64,000 bases of DNA, from positions 894,501 through 958,500 of the forward strand of contig NC_011894.1 in assembly GCF_000022085.1 (NCBI RefSeq), written 5' to 3'. Made by a program: the position numbers and the translations under genes. The notes under the pieces were generated by a model, which ran no database searches, was not told the DNA's origin, and saw only the letters and a program-made list of their open reading frames with translations. Positions 8,542 to 17,296 of this stretch are shown here, in pieces (the first letter of the stretch is position 1; each line of letters opens with the position of its first letter). Source of the DNA: Methylobacterium nodulans ORS 2060. Its GTDB lineage: Bacteria > Pseudomonadota > Alphaproteobacteria > Rhizobiales > Beijerinckiaceae.

Positions 8542-9172
8542 AACGCAGCCCGCAGCAGGAGAACCGGCTACGACGACGGCCGCAGCCTGCCCACCCTGTC
8601 GAGGGTCGCGGCATGACGGAGGCCGTTACCGCCGTGATCTGCGCCCACACGTAAGGAGCGCTGGGCGGACATCCGGGTGGCCGTGGACTCCCTCCGCGGA
8701 CCCAGGCGCATGGACGCCATCGGCACTGGCGCGGTTCGCCTCGTTCAGCCCAGCAAGCTTCCGCTCGCGCCTCTTCCCTCTAAATCGAAACCGACCTGCG
8801 TGGCAGCCGCCCCGCTCCTCATGCTGAGGTGCAGGCGATCGAAGATCGCACCGCAGCATGAGGGCGGTTGAGGGTGCCATCGGAGGGAGGGGCGCTCAGT
8901 CAGCCGCGGTGTCATCCGCCGGGGTCGGCCCGGCACTGTTTGGCTGGGCATCTTTCCTCTCCGTGATTTCTTGTGGGTCAGCCAGACCTGGACCTTCAGC
9001 TGCAAGTATTCGTCTCGGCTCTGGTCAGGCTCGAGCCCCACGGCTGTGAGGCGGGAGGTATTCTGTTCGGAACAGGCAGGATCGACTGCGCGACCTTCGG
9101 AAACAGCGCGCCATCCCCATCCATCCTATGCGGTCCGGCAGCGTCACGGCGCTTGCGCTAGGCCAGCCGACC
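8542..9172. other. Intergenic region with one REP-like palindrome
   Basis: About 630 bases without a convincing gene; short open frames on both strands show no recognisable protein. The only structure noticed is the palindrome at 8817-8863, listed separately. Confidence 0.5.
8817..8863. repeat. REP-like palindromic hairpin
   Basis: The outer arms CCTCATGCTG (8817-8826) and CAGCATGAGG (8854-8863) are perfect complements. An inner GCGATC-GAA-GATCGC stem sits between them. The shape resembles the dispersed extragenic palindromes of Rhizobiales that begin CCTCATG. Only one copy is seen here. Confidence 0.55.
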
Positions 9173-11077
9173 TCAGCGACGATCAAGCAGGAACCGTCCG
9201 AAGAAGGCGGCGAGGTCGTCGTGCGCATCGAGCGGGAGCACGTTCGCCACGTGCTGGTCCGGACGGACCACCACCATCGCTCCGGTCCCACGGTCGATGC
9301 CGCGCAGGTCGAAGATGTCGGGGCCGGTCTTGAGGTCGGGCGTGTAGGCCTTCTCGTAGTCGATCAGGCCGAACCGTCCCTTGCGCGGGAGCAGCAGCGC
9401 GGGCAGCTCCTCGACCTTCAGATCGCGATGGCCCTGCTGGAAGATCGCCCGCACGTCGATGACGCTGTCGATGCTCGCCCCCTCCGGGGTGAACCGGCGG
9501 ATCGGCGAGTTTTCGGACTCCGCGAGGAAGCGCATGAGCGCGCGCACCCGCTGTCCGCTCGCGTCGGCGAAGGCGTAGATGCGCCAGGCGCCATCGGCCC
9601 GGGCCGCGTGGCCGAGCTGCATCGGCCTGGCGTCGGCGAGGCGCACGACGGGCGCCGAGTGGAACCGCATGCCGACCGGGAAGCCCGCGGCAAGCGCCTG
9701 GTGGGTCGCCGCGGCGGTGAGAACGGTCGCCGGCGGATAATGCGTCGCCACCCCGGCCGTGTACCGGCCCGACTTGACGAAATAGGCCTGCAGCTCCGCA
9801 GGGTCGACGCCGCCGAGCTCCGGATGCGCCGGATCCGTCGGCGGCGAGGCCATGATCTTCGACCATTCCTTGTCGAAGTCGATCAGGCCCTGAGCGATCG
9901 CGTGGCGCTCGGTGGTGTAGGTGCGAAGGAGCTCCGGCTTGGCGCGCCCCTCGAGAACCGCGATGAGCTTCCAACCAAGGTTGAACGTGTCCTGCATGGA
10001 CACGTTCATGCCCTGGCCGGCCTTGGCGCTGTGGGTGTGGCAGGCATCGCCCGCGATGAAGACGTGGGGCAGGCGAGATCCGGCCTCGTCCGCCGGGACA
10101 TCGTCGAACCGGTCGGTGACGCGCTGGCCGACCTGGTAGACCGCGAACCACGCGACATCGCGTACGTCCAGCGTGTACGGGCGCAGCACGCGTTGGGCGG
10201 TCTCGATCACCATCTCCTGCGTATTCAGCCGGAACGCGTCGCGATTGTTCGGGTCGATCTCGCCGAGATCGACGTAAAGCCGAACCAGGTAGCCGCCTTC
10301 GCGCGGGATGAGGAGGATGTTGCCCTCGTCCGCCGACTGGATCGCGGCCTTGAGCCGGATATCCGGGAAGTCGGTGACGGCGAGCATGTCCACGACGCCC
10401 CAGGCGTGGTTGGCGAAGTCCCCGCGCGGCTCGGCGCCGATCGCATCCCGCACGCGGCTGCGCGCGCCGTCGCAGCCGACGACGTAGCGGGCGCGGATCG
10501 AGGTCTCCGCCCCGCTGCCCACGTCACGCACCGTGACCACGACCGGGTAATCGCCCTCGGGTTCGATCGTCAGCGTGACGAACTCCAGGCCGTAATCAGG
10601 CACCAGTCGCGTCGGCGCCTTCAGCATGTAGTCCGACAGGTGCTGCAGCAGGCGGGCCTGGTTCACGATCAGGTGGGGAAATTCAGACAGGCCGTCCTCG
10701 GTGTCCTGCACGCGACCGGTGCGCGTGATTGTGGAGCGGTCGTCCGGCGAGGGACGCCAGAACACGGTTTCGTTGACCCAGTAGGACTCGCGGACCAGCT
10801 TCTCGCTCAGGCCGAAGGCTTCGAACATCTCGACCGTGCGGCACGCCACGCCGTCTGCCTGCCCCACCTGGAGCGGACCGTCGCGGCGGTCGATGATGCG
10901 CGTGCTGATGCTGGGGAAAGTCGAGAGTTGCGCGGCCAGCAGCATCCCGGCCGGGCCGGCGCCGACGATGAGGACGTCGACGGTCTCGGGCAGACCCGCC
11001 GGTTGGTTCTCGGCGCCCGGTGCGGCGGCGAGAATGTCGGGGTCGCCAGGATTGTAGCCGTCGAGATAGAACTGCAT
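9173..11077 (-). CDS. FAD-dependent aromatic hydroxylase, 3-hydroxybenzoate 4-monooxygenase-like (MobA type)
   Basis: A 634-residue flavoprotein monooxygenase of the phenol 2-monooxygenase / MobA family. Visible parts are the FAD-binding VIVGAGPAGM at about 36, the substrate/FAD motif VVGCDGARSRVRDAIG, the second FAD motif FIAGDACHTHSAKAGQGMN, and the C-terminal thioredoxin-like domain typical of this group (ending VVRPDQHVANVLPLDA). The length matches Comamonas MobA (about 640). The reaction expected is NAD(P)H- and O2-dependent ring hydroxylation, with 3-hydroxybenzoate a plausible substrate. It is divergent from a MarR regulator. Its promoter appears to carry a palindrome over the -10 box, consistent with repression lifted by an aromatic effector. 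Confidence 0.88.
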   Translation of the reverse strand: MQFYLDGYNPGDPDILAAAPGAENQPAGLPETVDVLIVGAGPAGMLLAAQLSTFPSISTRIIDRRDGPLQVGQADGVACRTVEMFEAFGLSEKLVRESYWVNETVFWRPSPDDRSTITRTGRVQDTEDGLSEFPHLIVNQARLLQHLSDYMLKAPTRLVPDYGLEFVTLTIEPEGDYPVVVTVRDVGSGAETSIRARYVVGCDGARSRVRDAIGAEPRGDFANHAWGVVDMLAVTDFPDIRLKAAIQSADEGNILLIPREGGYLVRLYVDLGEIDPNNRDAFRLNTQEMVIETAQRVLRPYTLDVRDVAWFAVYQVGQRVTDRFDDVPADEAGSRLPHVFIAGDACHTHSAKAGQGMNVSMQDTFNLGWKLIAVLEGRAKPELLRTYTTERHAIAQGLIDFDKEWSKIMASPPTDPAHPELGGVDPAELQAYFVKSGRYTAGVATHYPPATVLTAAATHQALAAGFPVGMRFHSAPVVRLADARPMQLGHAARADGAWRIYAFADASGQRVRALMRFLAESENSPIRRFTPEGASIDSVIDVRAIFQQGHRDLKVEELPALLLPRKGRFGLIDYEKAYTPDLKTGPDIFDLRGIDRGTGAMVVVRPDQHVANVLPLDAHDDLAAFFGRFLLDRR

Positions 11078-11236
11078 GACTGTCCTCCCAAATCTCTTAT
11101 TGGCTGAGATGAACTCTCGCTGCGGCGCAGAAGATCTCTCGCTTCTCTACGAGATTGTCGCTGGGAACAGCCCAGCGCGCAGCCCGCGCCGCGAGGGCGG
11201 CCTGTCGGATCGCGCGACGCCCTCTCGCCAAAAAGA

Positions 11237-11265
11237 CCGTATACGGATAATATGTATGCTGTCAA
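11237..11265 (-). promoter_or_regulatory. Candidate promoter of the aromatic hydroxylase with overlapping operator
   Basis: On the minus strand TTGACA (11265-11260) is followed after 16 bases by TATACG (11243-11238), a good sigma-70-like pair about 160 bases before the hydroxylase start. The perfect 10-bp palindrome CCGTATACGG (11237-11246) covers the -10 box. This is the expected placement for a MarR-type repressor site, and a MarR gene is divergent next door. The rest of the 11078-11549 spacer shows no gene. Confidence 0.55.
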
Positions 11266-11549
11266 TATCGGCTCGCGGCGGGGTGCCGCCTTTCTGGGGT
11301 GGGGAGGACTGTGAGGACGCGGCTTGGCTCGAAGGCGCTCGCGTCACGGCCGTAGCAGGCGCTGCCACGCACCTCGCCAGCGAGCGTGAGGCTCTCTCGC
11401 CGCCGCTGGATTGGCAGGATCGCGCAGCGATGCGAGGCTGGCCGCGTCCGACGCCGGCAGCCGGAGTCGGAAAGGCGTCAAAGTACGGACGAATCGGCAG
11501 ATTCCGCCGGCTCGCTATAAGCTTAGATCAGATGCCCTGCCAGGAACCC

Positions 11550-12002
11550 ATGAGCGATCTCTACTCGATGCCCGGCCACTTGTTCCGCCGTATTCACCAG
11601 ATTTCATCGGCGATCTTCGCCGAGGAATGTGCCGCGTCCGGTCTGACCTCGGTTCAGTACGCCGCGCTGACCGCGATACGCGAGAACCCCGAGGTGGATG
11701 CCACGCGGTTGTCGTCCCTGATCGCGTTCGACCGCTCGACGCTCGGTGACGTGCTGGAGCGCCTGGAGGCGAAGGGCTGGATCCTTCGCAGCCCGAGCCC
11801 GAGCGACAAACGGGTCAAGCTGCTGCGCCTCTCGCCGGCCGGCCTGCAGGTGCTCAGCGACGTGGAACCCGCGGTCCGTCGCGTCCAGCAACGGCTTCTC
11901 GAGCCGCTCGATCCCAGCGAGAGAGCCAAGATGGTGCGGTTGCTCGCGCAGCTCGTCAATCTGCACAATCACGTGACGGGTACGCTGGACGCGGCGAAAT
12001 AG
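11550..12002 (+). CDS. MarR-family transcriptional regulator
   Basis: A 150-residue winged-helix regulator. Its core reads LTSVQYAALTAIRENP, ATRLSSLIAFDRSTLGDVLERLEAKGWI, then the wing SPSDKRVKLLRLSPAG, which is the standard MarR arrangement. Long helices at both ends serve dimerisation. The ATG at 11550 has AGGA just upstream; an ATG at 11532 lacks a ribosome site. It is divergent from the MobA-like hydroxylase and probably represses it, with the substrate or product acting as inducer, as for many aromatic-degradation MarR proteins. Its 3' end runs into a degraded IS6-type transposase on the other strand. Confidence 0.9.
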   Translation: MSDLYSMPGHLFRRIHQISSAIFAEECAASGLTSVQYAALTAIRENPEVDATRLSSLIAFDRSTLGDVLERLEAKGWILRSPSPSDKRVKLLRLSPAGLQVLSDVEPAVRRVQQRLLEPLDPSERAKMVRLLAQLVNLHNHVTGTLDAAK

Positions 12003-12009
12003 GGCTCAT

Positions 12010-12500
12010 CGTCGCGGAACCGAGTGTGGTTCTGCTCGCGCACGGTCCAGACACCCGAGAACCCGAAGCCCTTGCGCAGCCATAGCATGGCTTTGACGCC
12101 CTGGATCGTGCGCCGCGCCGTGTGGAACGATCGGAACCCGCCCACTCGTGGCATCGGCCGCTTGATCCGGAAGGGGTCGCTCTCGATCCCTTGCTGCAGG
12201 GGCTTGGTGACGTGGTGGATGGGCATGCGCGGCAGCAGACCGTCCTCGTGGCTCTCGGCGATCGCCGGCGGATAGGGACCAGCGCCATCGGTGCCGATCC
12301 GATCCGGGGCGAGCAGCGGCTCGGCCGAGAGCATCTTGCGGAAGAACCGCTTGGCGGCATCGAGATCACGGTGGGCGGCGAGGAGGAAATCGACCGCCTC
12401 ACCGTGCTTGTCGATGGCCCGGTCAAGGCAATGCCACTGTCCCCGGATCCGGATGTCCGTTTCGTCCACGCGCACCGACCGACAATGCGCTCAGCTTTCT
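12010..12500 (-). pseudogene. IS6-family transposase remnant
   Basis: A leftward reading from about 12475 to 12029 gives VDETDIRIRGQWHCLDRAI, AKRFFRKML, RIGTDGAGPYPPAI, QQGIESDPFRIKRPMPRVGG and VKAMLWLRKGFGF...TVREQN. This matches the catalytic and C-terminal part of alphaproteobacterial IS6 (IS240-like) transposases with the DDE context DET/DGA/ESD. The N-terminal third is missing or out of frame: a stop codon lies just before the preserved part. The last few residues after TVREQN are not IS sequence. It is a dead fragment between the MarR gene and the next hydrolase. Confidence 0.75.
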
Positions 12501-12671
12501 CGATGAAAGATCCAGATCCTTTGCGCCGGCTGGTCATCCGCCCAGCGCCGGCCTGCGTCCCCGGCGCTCTGCCAAGAGCGCTCCAAGTCGTTGCGGCCGC
12601 CAACGAGGTCTCGCGCCAGACAGCAAGGAGTTGCAGGGTGTCAGATTGGCGGCGAGGAATACGAGGTCGTT

Positions 12672-13766
12672 TCAGTGCCGCGCGCAAACGGGTGAAGCCA
12701 GCCACGCCGGCACCTGTCGGCTGACCACTTCCATAAAGGCCTCCGGCTCCTCGAAAGGCGGATTGTGAGCCGACCGCTCGAACCAGACCAAGCGTTTGCA
12801 GGGGGCCGCAATGGTCTCGAAATAGGCCACCCCGACGCTGGCTGGCACCTGCCTGTCATGCCTGCCAAGAAGGAAGACGATCGGCGTTGCGAATGTGGTC
12901 AGCCCGGTCAGCCGGAGGTTTCGCATCTCCGGCCAGAGGTGATCGAGCGAGAAGCGATTGCCGCGGCCGAACAGGACGAGGTCCCACAGCGTTACCTCAC
13001 TCGTTCGCAGTGCCGCCCAGATGAGCGCACCCGTCGAGAGGCCGCCGTGGAACGAGCCGCCGAAGCGCTCGACCCACCTTCGGGAGGTGAGCATGGCGGC
13101 AACATCGTGCGGCGGCGGGCCAATCCGCGTCAGCGCGGCGATCGCCCGGTCGCTGCCGCGCATCTGTGCCTGTGCCAGCGCCCACTCCCAACCAATCCGT
13201 TCGGCAGCAGGAACATCCGCCACCTGGGCGATGCCGACGTAAGCAGCAACCCGTTCCGGGTGGCGGTGGGCGTAGAGCAATCCGATCACCGTGCCCCAGG
13301 AATGAGCGAGCAATATCACGCGCTCGTGCCCAAAGCGCTGCAGCACATAGGCAATCAGCTCGTCGAGGTCGGCGACAAGCCGATCGATGGTCATGCTCTG
13401 CGGGGGAATCGCGGGAGAGAACGAGCGGCCCGCGCCGCGCTGGTCCCAGTAGACGACGAGAAAGCCTGCCTCCAGCTGCGGCACGAAGGCCCGGAAGAGC
13501 GCCGACTCGCTTGTACCCGGACCACCGTGTAGCAGAACGAGCGGCGGGTTACTTGTGCTCGCGCCCCTGAACCAGACCGCCTGTGGGATATCGCCGATCG
13601 GGATGGTGGTCATCTCGGCGATGCTGCCCGGAAGCAGCCGCCCCGCAGAATCCGTGAATGGTGGAGTGCTCGGACGGTCAGCGAGGGCGAGGACGAGAAG
13701 GAACAGGACGAGCGCCCCCACGCTCCTCACCGCCCACAAGAGGATCCGCCCGATCAGTGGCGCCAT
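12672..13766 (-). CDS. Membrane-anchored alpha/beta hydrolase, proline iminopeptidase-like
   Basis: A 364-residue hydrolase with an N-terminal hydrophobic helix (residues about 8-28) that anchors or exports it. The alpha/beta hydrolase core has the oxyanion motif LLHGGPGTSE, the strand VVYWDQRGAGRS, the nucleophile elbow LLAHSWGTVIG (Ser), the acid in LLGRHDRQVP and the histidine in ERSAHNPPFEEP, so the catalytic triad is complete. HGGPG and DQRGAGRS are typical of the proline iminopeptidase / S33 group, although many members have other substrates. The start has GAGGA a few bases upstream. No operon partner is evident. Confidence 0.85.
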   Translation of the reverse strand: MAPLIGRILLWAVRSVGALVLFLLVLALADRPSTPPFTDSAGRLLPGSIAEMTTIPIGDIPQAVWFRGASTSNPPLVLLHGGPGTSESALFRAFVPQLEAGFLVVYWDQRGAGRSFSPAIPPQSMTIDRLVADLDELIAYVLQRFGHERVILLAHSWGTVIGLLYAHRHPERVAAYVGIAQVADVPAAERIGWEWALAQAQMRGSDRAIAALTRIGPPPHDVAAMLTSRRWVERFGGSFHGGLSTGALIWAALRTSEVTLWDLVLFGRGNRFSLDHLWPEMRNLRLTGLTTFATPIVFLLGRHDRQVPASVGVAYFETIAAPCKRLVWFERSAHNPPFEEPEAFMEVVSRQVPAWLASPVCARH

Positions 13767-14064
13767 TCCTCAAACCGTCAAGGATGCGCGCACACTGCGC
13801 CGGGCTTGATCACATTCCGCGCAACCCGCATTCGCTGATGAAGGAACAGCGATGGGCCGCGGGTCAGCTGTTCGACCGCCACCTGCACCATGTTGCGGGA
13901 GCGGGCGAGTCGTGCGCGTTCGTGCCCCACACGCCCTTCGATCGCTTTCTCATCATCGACCATGTCGTAAGTCCATCATTGCAGGTTCCCGCGCTGGCCT
14001 GTTGCACCGCTCCGCAATTGACTTCGAGAGCAGACCGAACCGCGCTTCCGGCACCGTCGCTGCA
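13767..14064. other. Spacer without a recognised gene
   Basis: About 300 bases between the hydrolase start and a dispersed repeat. Short open frames exist on both strands but none has a recognisable protein or a convincing ribosome site. Confidence 0.4.
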
Positions 14065-14163
14065 CTAGAGCAGGATCCGTTCATGGTGGAACGGATCCTG
14101 CTCCAGGCCTTTGCCGCATTTTCTGCGACGGACCGGCGTCCACTTCGTCGGAAAATACTCTAG
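14065..14163. repeat. Dispersed CTAGAG repeat, copy 1
   Basis: A 99-base element with ends CTAGAG and CTCTAG. The left half is a perfect hairpin (arms GAGCAGGATCCGTTC and GAACGGATCCTGCTC, six-base loop). The right half is the conserved core, reading TTTGCCGCATTTTCTGCGAC then GGACCGGCGTCCACTTCGTC. Related copies are at 18065, 33803, 38624, 44985, 45046, 46953 and 54523. It abuts the stop codon of the VOC gene and may also act as a terminator. Confidence 0.8.
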
Positions 14164-14559
14164 CTACTCGAGGTTCAGTTGCCAGGACACGCCGTAGCGG
14201 TCCTTGAACCATCCAAATTTGCGGCTGAAGCCGTAATTCCCGAGCGGCATCAGGACCTCGCCCCCGGCCCCGAGCGCCTCGGCCAGCCGAACCAGGTCCT
14301 CCTCGGAGCCGCAATTGACGAAGAGCGAAATCGAGGGCGTGAACGTGAAGGAATGGGGGACCGGACTGTCAGTGCACATCAGGACCAGGCCGCCTATGGA
14401 GAAACGCGCCAGCTTGACGGAGCCTTCGGCGCCCGGGCCATCCGCCCCGTACCGTTCTATCTCGATCAAACGACTGTTCGGGAGTGTTGAAGCGTAAAAA
14501 CTCAGCGCCTCCTCGGCCTTTCCCTCGAACATCAAGAATGGCGTCACGGTGCAGATCAT
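14164..14559 (-). CDS. VOC-family protein (PhnB-like)
   Basis: A 131-residue protein of the vicinal oxygen chelate superfamily, PhnB-like (3-demethylubiquinone methyltransferase-like) branch: TPFLMFEGKAEEALSFY near the N terminus and YGFSRKFGWFKDRYGVSWQL near the C terminus are typical. These proteins are compact beta-alpha-beta-beta-beta repeats; the role of most PhnB-like members is unknown, and glyoxalase or resistance functions are not shown here. It is last in a four-gene run with SRPBCC, ArsR and DUF1428 genes, 48 bases after the DUF1428 stop. Such sets commonly co-occur as ArsR-controlled stress operons. Confidence 0.88.
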   Translation of the reverse strand: MICTVTPFLMFEGKAEEALSFYASTLPNSRLIEIERYGADGPGAEGSVKLARFSIGGLVLMCTDSPVPHSFTFTPSISLFVNCGSEEDLVRLAEALGAGGEVLMPLGNYGFSRKFGWFKDRYGVSWQLNLE

Positions 14560-14607
14560 GCACTATTCCCCATGGTAACCGGAAAGTGCTGTGCCGTCTC
14601 AATCGCT

Positions 14608-14958
14608 CTACGCTTCGACGAAGACCTCGAACCCGCCGTAGATCATGCGCTTGCTGTCAAAGGGCGCGTCGGCGGTCGGCTTCATGCGCGGATCGGCGAA
14701 GACCTTGGCGTTCCCCGCGTCGCGTGCCTCACGCGAGGGCCAAAGCACCCATGAGAACACCACCGCCTCATCCGCCTTGGCCTTGACCGCCATCGGAAAG
14801 GAGGTGATCCCCCCATCGGGCACGTCATCACCCCAGGATTCGATGACGCTCAAGGCGCCGTGCTCCTTGTATACGTGGGCGGCGACGACGGCCATCTTCT
14901 CATAGGTCTGCCGGTTCGCATGCGGCACGGCGAGTGCGAATCCTTCGACATAGGCCAT
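14608..14958 (-). CDS. DUF1428 family protein
   Basis: A 116-residue protein with the DUF1428 pattern: MAYVEGFALAVP, then a central VIESWGDDVPDG and the C-terminal KRMIYGGFEVF. The fold is a ferredoxin-like dimeric alpha/beta barrel; no biochemical role is established for the family. The ATG at 14958 has AGGAGA about six bases upstream. It lies 17 bases after the ArsR stop and before the VOC gene, all on the minus strand, so it is probably co-transcribed. Confidence 0.9.
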   Translation of the reverse strand: MAYVEGFALAVPHANRQTYEKMAVVAAHVYKEHGALSVIESWGDDVPDGGITSFPMAVKAKADEAVVFSWVLWPSREARDAGNAKVFADPRMKPTADAPFDSKRMIYGGFEVFVEA

Positions 14959-14975
14959 CTCGTTTCTCCTGCTGG

Positions 14976-15317
14976 TCAGACTTCGACAAAGCTTTTCAGG
15001 CGCCATAGGGCGTCGTCCCACTGCTCCGATACGCGGTCGAGGTAGCGCCGGGCCGTGACGATCGCCTCTGGCCGGACCGCGAAGCGGTGCTCGCGGCCGA
15101 CGCGCCGGCTGGCAACGACGCCGGCTCGCTCTAGAACAGTCAGGTGCTTGGCCACACCCTGTCGGGTCAGCGCCAGCCCTTCCGTAAGCTGAGCGATCGA
15201 GCGCGGCCGGCCGTCGGCGAGGCGTGACACGATCTCTAGCCGCGTCGTGTCGCCGAGTGCCGCGAAGAGCAGCGCGGCATCGGCAGGCGCCTGCCGAGAC
15301 GACTCAAGCGGTGACAT
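14976..15317 (-). CDS. ArsR-family transcriptional regulator
   Basis: A 113-residue winged-helix protein: FAALGDTTRLEIVSRLADG, then the recognition region LTEGLALTRQGVAKHLTVLE and wing RRVGREHRFAVR. There is no obvious metal-binding cysteine cluster; it belongs to the ArsR group that pairs with AHSA1/SRPBCC partners. Its start overlaps the SRPBCC gene end by 14 bases, showing translational coupling. It probably autoregulates the four-gene operon, with the ligand handled by the SRPBCC partner. That last point is inference from the common pairing. Confidence 0.92.
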   Translation of the reverse strand: MSPLESSRQAPADAALLFAALGDTTRLEIVSRLADGRPRSIAQLTEGLALTRQGVAKHLTVLERAGVVASRRVGREHRFAVRPEAIVTARRYLDRVSEQWDDALWRLKSFVEV

Positions 15318-15759
15318 GCTGGGCGATGTTGCCGGCCTGGATGTCCCAGCCTTTCCGGTTGCTGCGCAGTGCCTCCAGCCGGCGAGGATCGGTCAACGCG
15401 GCGAAACCCGACTCGGTGATGGTCAGCCGTGTTCCGGTCGCGATCGGCTCGAGCCGAAACTCGACGAGGGTTGTCGGCTCGGCCGAGACGTCGATAGTCG
15501 CGTCCACGTCGAACGGATGCCAGGAGAAGGCGAACAGGCGCTCGCGGTCCATGCGCTCGACCTTGGCCGCCCAGGCCACGCCCTCGTAGCCGGGATAGGT
15601 GATGCGGCCGCGGGTGATCTCCCCGGGTCTGAACGGCCCGTCCAGCTTGACGCGAAACCAATGGCCGAATTCCACGTGGTCGGTGAGCGCGCGCCAGACC
15701 CGCGATACCGGCGCGGCGAGTTCCACAACCTTCGAGATGCAATCCTCCGCGTCGTCCAT
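15304..15759 (-). CDS. SRPBCC (AHSA1-like) domain protein
   Basis: A 151-residue START/AHSA1-type helix-grip protein: VVELAAPVSRVWRALTD at the N terminus, then FGHWF, the central RGRITYPGYEG, LFAFSWHPF and a C-terminal RRLEALRSNRKGW helix. Such proteins bind small hydrophobic ligands; the ligand is unknown. The ATG at 15759 has CAGGAGG upstream. It heads a minus-strand operon with ArsR, DUF1428 and VOC genes and overlaps ArsR by 14 bases. Confidence 0.9.
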   Translation of the reverse strand: MDDAEDCISKVVELAAPVSRVWRALTDHVEFGHWFRVKLDGPFRPGEITRGRITYPGYEGVAWAAKVERMDRERLFAFSWHPFDVDATIDVSAEPTTLVEFRLEPIATGTRLTITESGFAALTDPRRLEALRSNRKGWDIQAGNIAQHVTA

Positions 15760-15946
15760 GCGCAACCTCCTGGTTGCCCGACCGTAGACACATCCTGGGC
15801 GGAAACGCAACCCATGAGTTGCTTTTCTCGGAGGCGAGAGCCGGGCTACAGGGAGGAAGCCAGGGTCAAAACCCAATCAGCTTTATCGCAACAGGACAGC
15901 GCCGGCCGGTCATAGGCAGGTGCATGCCTGTCACGGATCACCTTCC

Positions 15947-16396
15947 ATGCCCGACGCCCGCCCTGCCCTCCCTTCCGATCTGCCATCTCTCCTCTCGCTC
16001 TTCGCCGCATCGGAGGTGAGCGCGATGGTTCAACCGCCGGAGCGCGCCGAGAACATCTGGCGGGAGATCATGGGGGAGCAAGCTATCCGTGTCTTTGTCT
16101 CTGAAGCGCACGGCCGCCTCGCTGCGACCTGCATGCTCATCACTGCGCCGAACCTGCTCCGTGAAGGGAAACGCCATGCCTTCCTGGAGAACGTCGTCAC
16201 GCACCCCGAGCTACGAGGGCGGGGTCACGGTAGGGCCGTCGTTCGGGCTGCTCTGGCGCACGCCTGGGAGACGGACTGCTATCACGTGCTGATGCAAAGC
16301 GGCCGGACAGATCCCCGGGTGCACGCCTTCTACGAGGACTTGGGCTTCAAGCCGGGGCTCAGGACAGCCTACGTCGCTACGCGCCCAGCAACATGA
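15947..16396 (+). CDS. GNAT-family N-acetyltransferase
   Basis: A 149-residue GNAT protein: DLPSLLSLFAASEVSAM at the N terminus, then strand FVSEAHGRLAATCMLI, the acetyl-CoA site LENVVTHPELRGRGHGRAVV (motif A, RGRGHG), and the C-terminal HAFYEDLGFKPG. The substrate is unknown; similar proteins acetylate small amines or amino acids. The ATG at 15947 matches the usual GNAT start; a GTG at 15920 is possible. It is divergent from the SRPBCC-ArsR operon. Confidence 0.88.
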   Translation: MPDARPALPSDLPSLLSLFAASEVSAMVQPPERAENIWREIMGEQAIRVFVSEAHGRLAATCMLITAPNLLREGKRHAFLENVVTHPELRGRGHGRAVVRAALAHAWETDCYHVLMQSGRTDPRVHAFYEDLGFKPGLRTAYVATRPAT

Positions 16397-16453
16397 ATGA
16401 GCGGCCGCATGCCGGCATCTCACGGTCAAGTTGATTGAGTCTGGACCCTAGCA

Positions 16454-16802
16454 TTACAGTTGCGACTTGCGCCTCAGGTGCGCGCGTTGAGCGGCCGCCT
16501 GGTGGGCACGCCGCCATGCGGACCAAGCCAGAACGAAGGCCGGCTCAATGCGCCGCTGCGCCAGCTGCATCGCCCCGCGCCGGATCTCCTGGATCGACCA
16601 GGGCACCAGAGAGCGTGGCGACGAGCGCCGTTTTTGAGGGAGCGCCATTCGCCAGCCGGCGCACCCGGGCCAGCAGGGCGAAGGCCAGCACCACCAGCGA
16701 GACGTGCCGGTGCCAGCCATGCCAGGACCGGCTCTCGTTGGGGGCCAAGCCGAGTTCCGTTTGGGCGGTCTCAGAGGCGTCCGCGACCGCCCAGCGGCGC
16801 AC
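16454..16802 (-). pseudogene. IS701-family transposase, frameshifted C-terminal remnant
   Basis: Two leftward frames together give the C terminus of an IS701-type transposase: NESRSWHGWHRHVSLVVLAF from about 16740 down, and then, after a frame change, WSIQEIRR and AWSAWRRAHQAAAQRAHLRR, ending at about 16454. The N-terminal catalytic part is absent. It is a dead fragment in a region of other remnants. Confidence 0.75.
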
Positions 16803-16810
16803 GAGGCGAT

Positions 16811-16894
16811 CACTACCAACTCACGGCCGAGGAGGTGCGGGCGCTCGTCGGCTGCTGCGAGCTGCTGGACTGCCGGGGCAAGCGCTACCTGTGA
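16811..16894 (+). pseudogene. Remnant of a small protein ending LLDCRGKRYL (copy A)
   Basis: This 28-codon tail reads YQLTAEEVRALVGCCELL then DCRGKRYL and a stop. It matches a second tail at 19806-19894 at both DNA and protein level. No start codon or upstream gene body is visible because the IS701 remnant abuts it. The parent protein is not recognised. Confidence 0.4.
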
Positions 16895-17113
16895 TGGTCG
16901 CGCTCCGCAGCACCCACCGCAGCCGCCCGACAGTCCCGACCGAGATGCCGAGGTCTTCCGCGATATCCGCCCGCGGCCGGTCCGCCAGGATCACCGCCGC
17001 CACGTCCGGCGCCCGCTACCAGCCGGCCGGGCGCAGCGATGGACCGAAGAGGGCGGTCCGGACCCGGGAGGCACCTTCCGGGTGTCGGCACGCTCGCCTA
17101 TCCAGGCGAAGCC

Positions 17114-17236
17114 TCAGGAACCAAAAAGGTACTTGAGCAGGACAGCAATCGCGAGGACCAGCAAAAGAAGGACGAGCAGGCCGAACAGGGCCATGCCGCC
17201 CATCATCCCGCCCATGCTGTCCATCATGTCGTGCAT
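17114..17236 (-). CDS. Met-rich 40-residue membrane peptide
   Basis: A small protein of 40 residues: an N-terminal stretch MHDMMDSMGGMMGGM with seven methionines and one histidine, followed by a single strong membrane helix (ALFGLLVLLLLVLAIAVLL) and a short KYLFGS tail. It lies 60 bases after the Met-rich EF-hand protein on the same strand. Met/His-rich segments of this kind often bind copper or silver; that is inference. Longer starts up to 17296 exist but add no recognisable sequence. Confidence 0.55.
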   Translation of the reverse strand: MHDMMDSMGGMMGGMALFGLLVLLLLVLAIAVLLKYLFGS

Positions 17237-17296
17237 CGTGGGATCGGTTTCCGTTCCGCCCCGGAAGGCGACTGCGGGCGTTGACGTGCGTTTCAA

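Noticed and set aside
16821..17003. Helix-turn-helix-like stretch ILADRPRADIAEDLGISVGT on the minus strand
   Set aside because: It looks like an HTH piece from a regulator or recombinase, but an in-frame stop lies just upstream and nothing else of a gene is present; too short to name.
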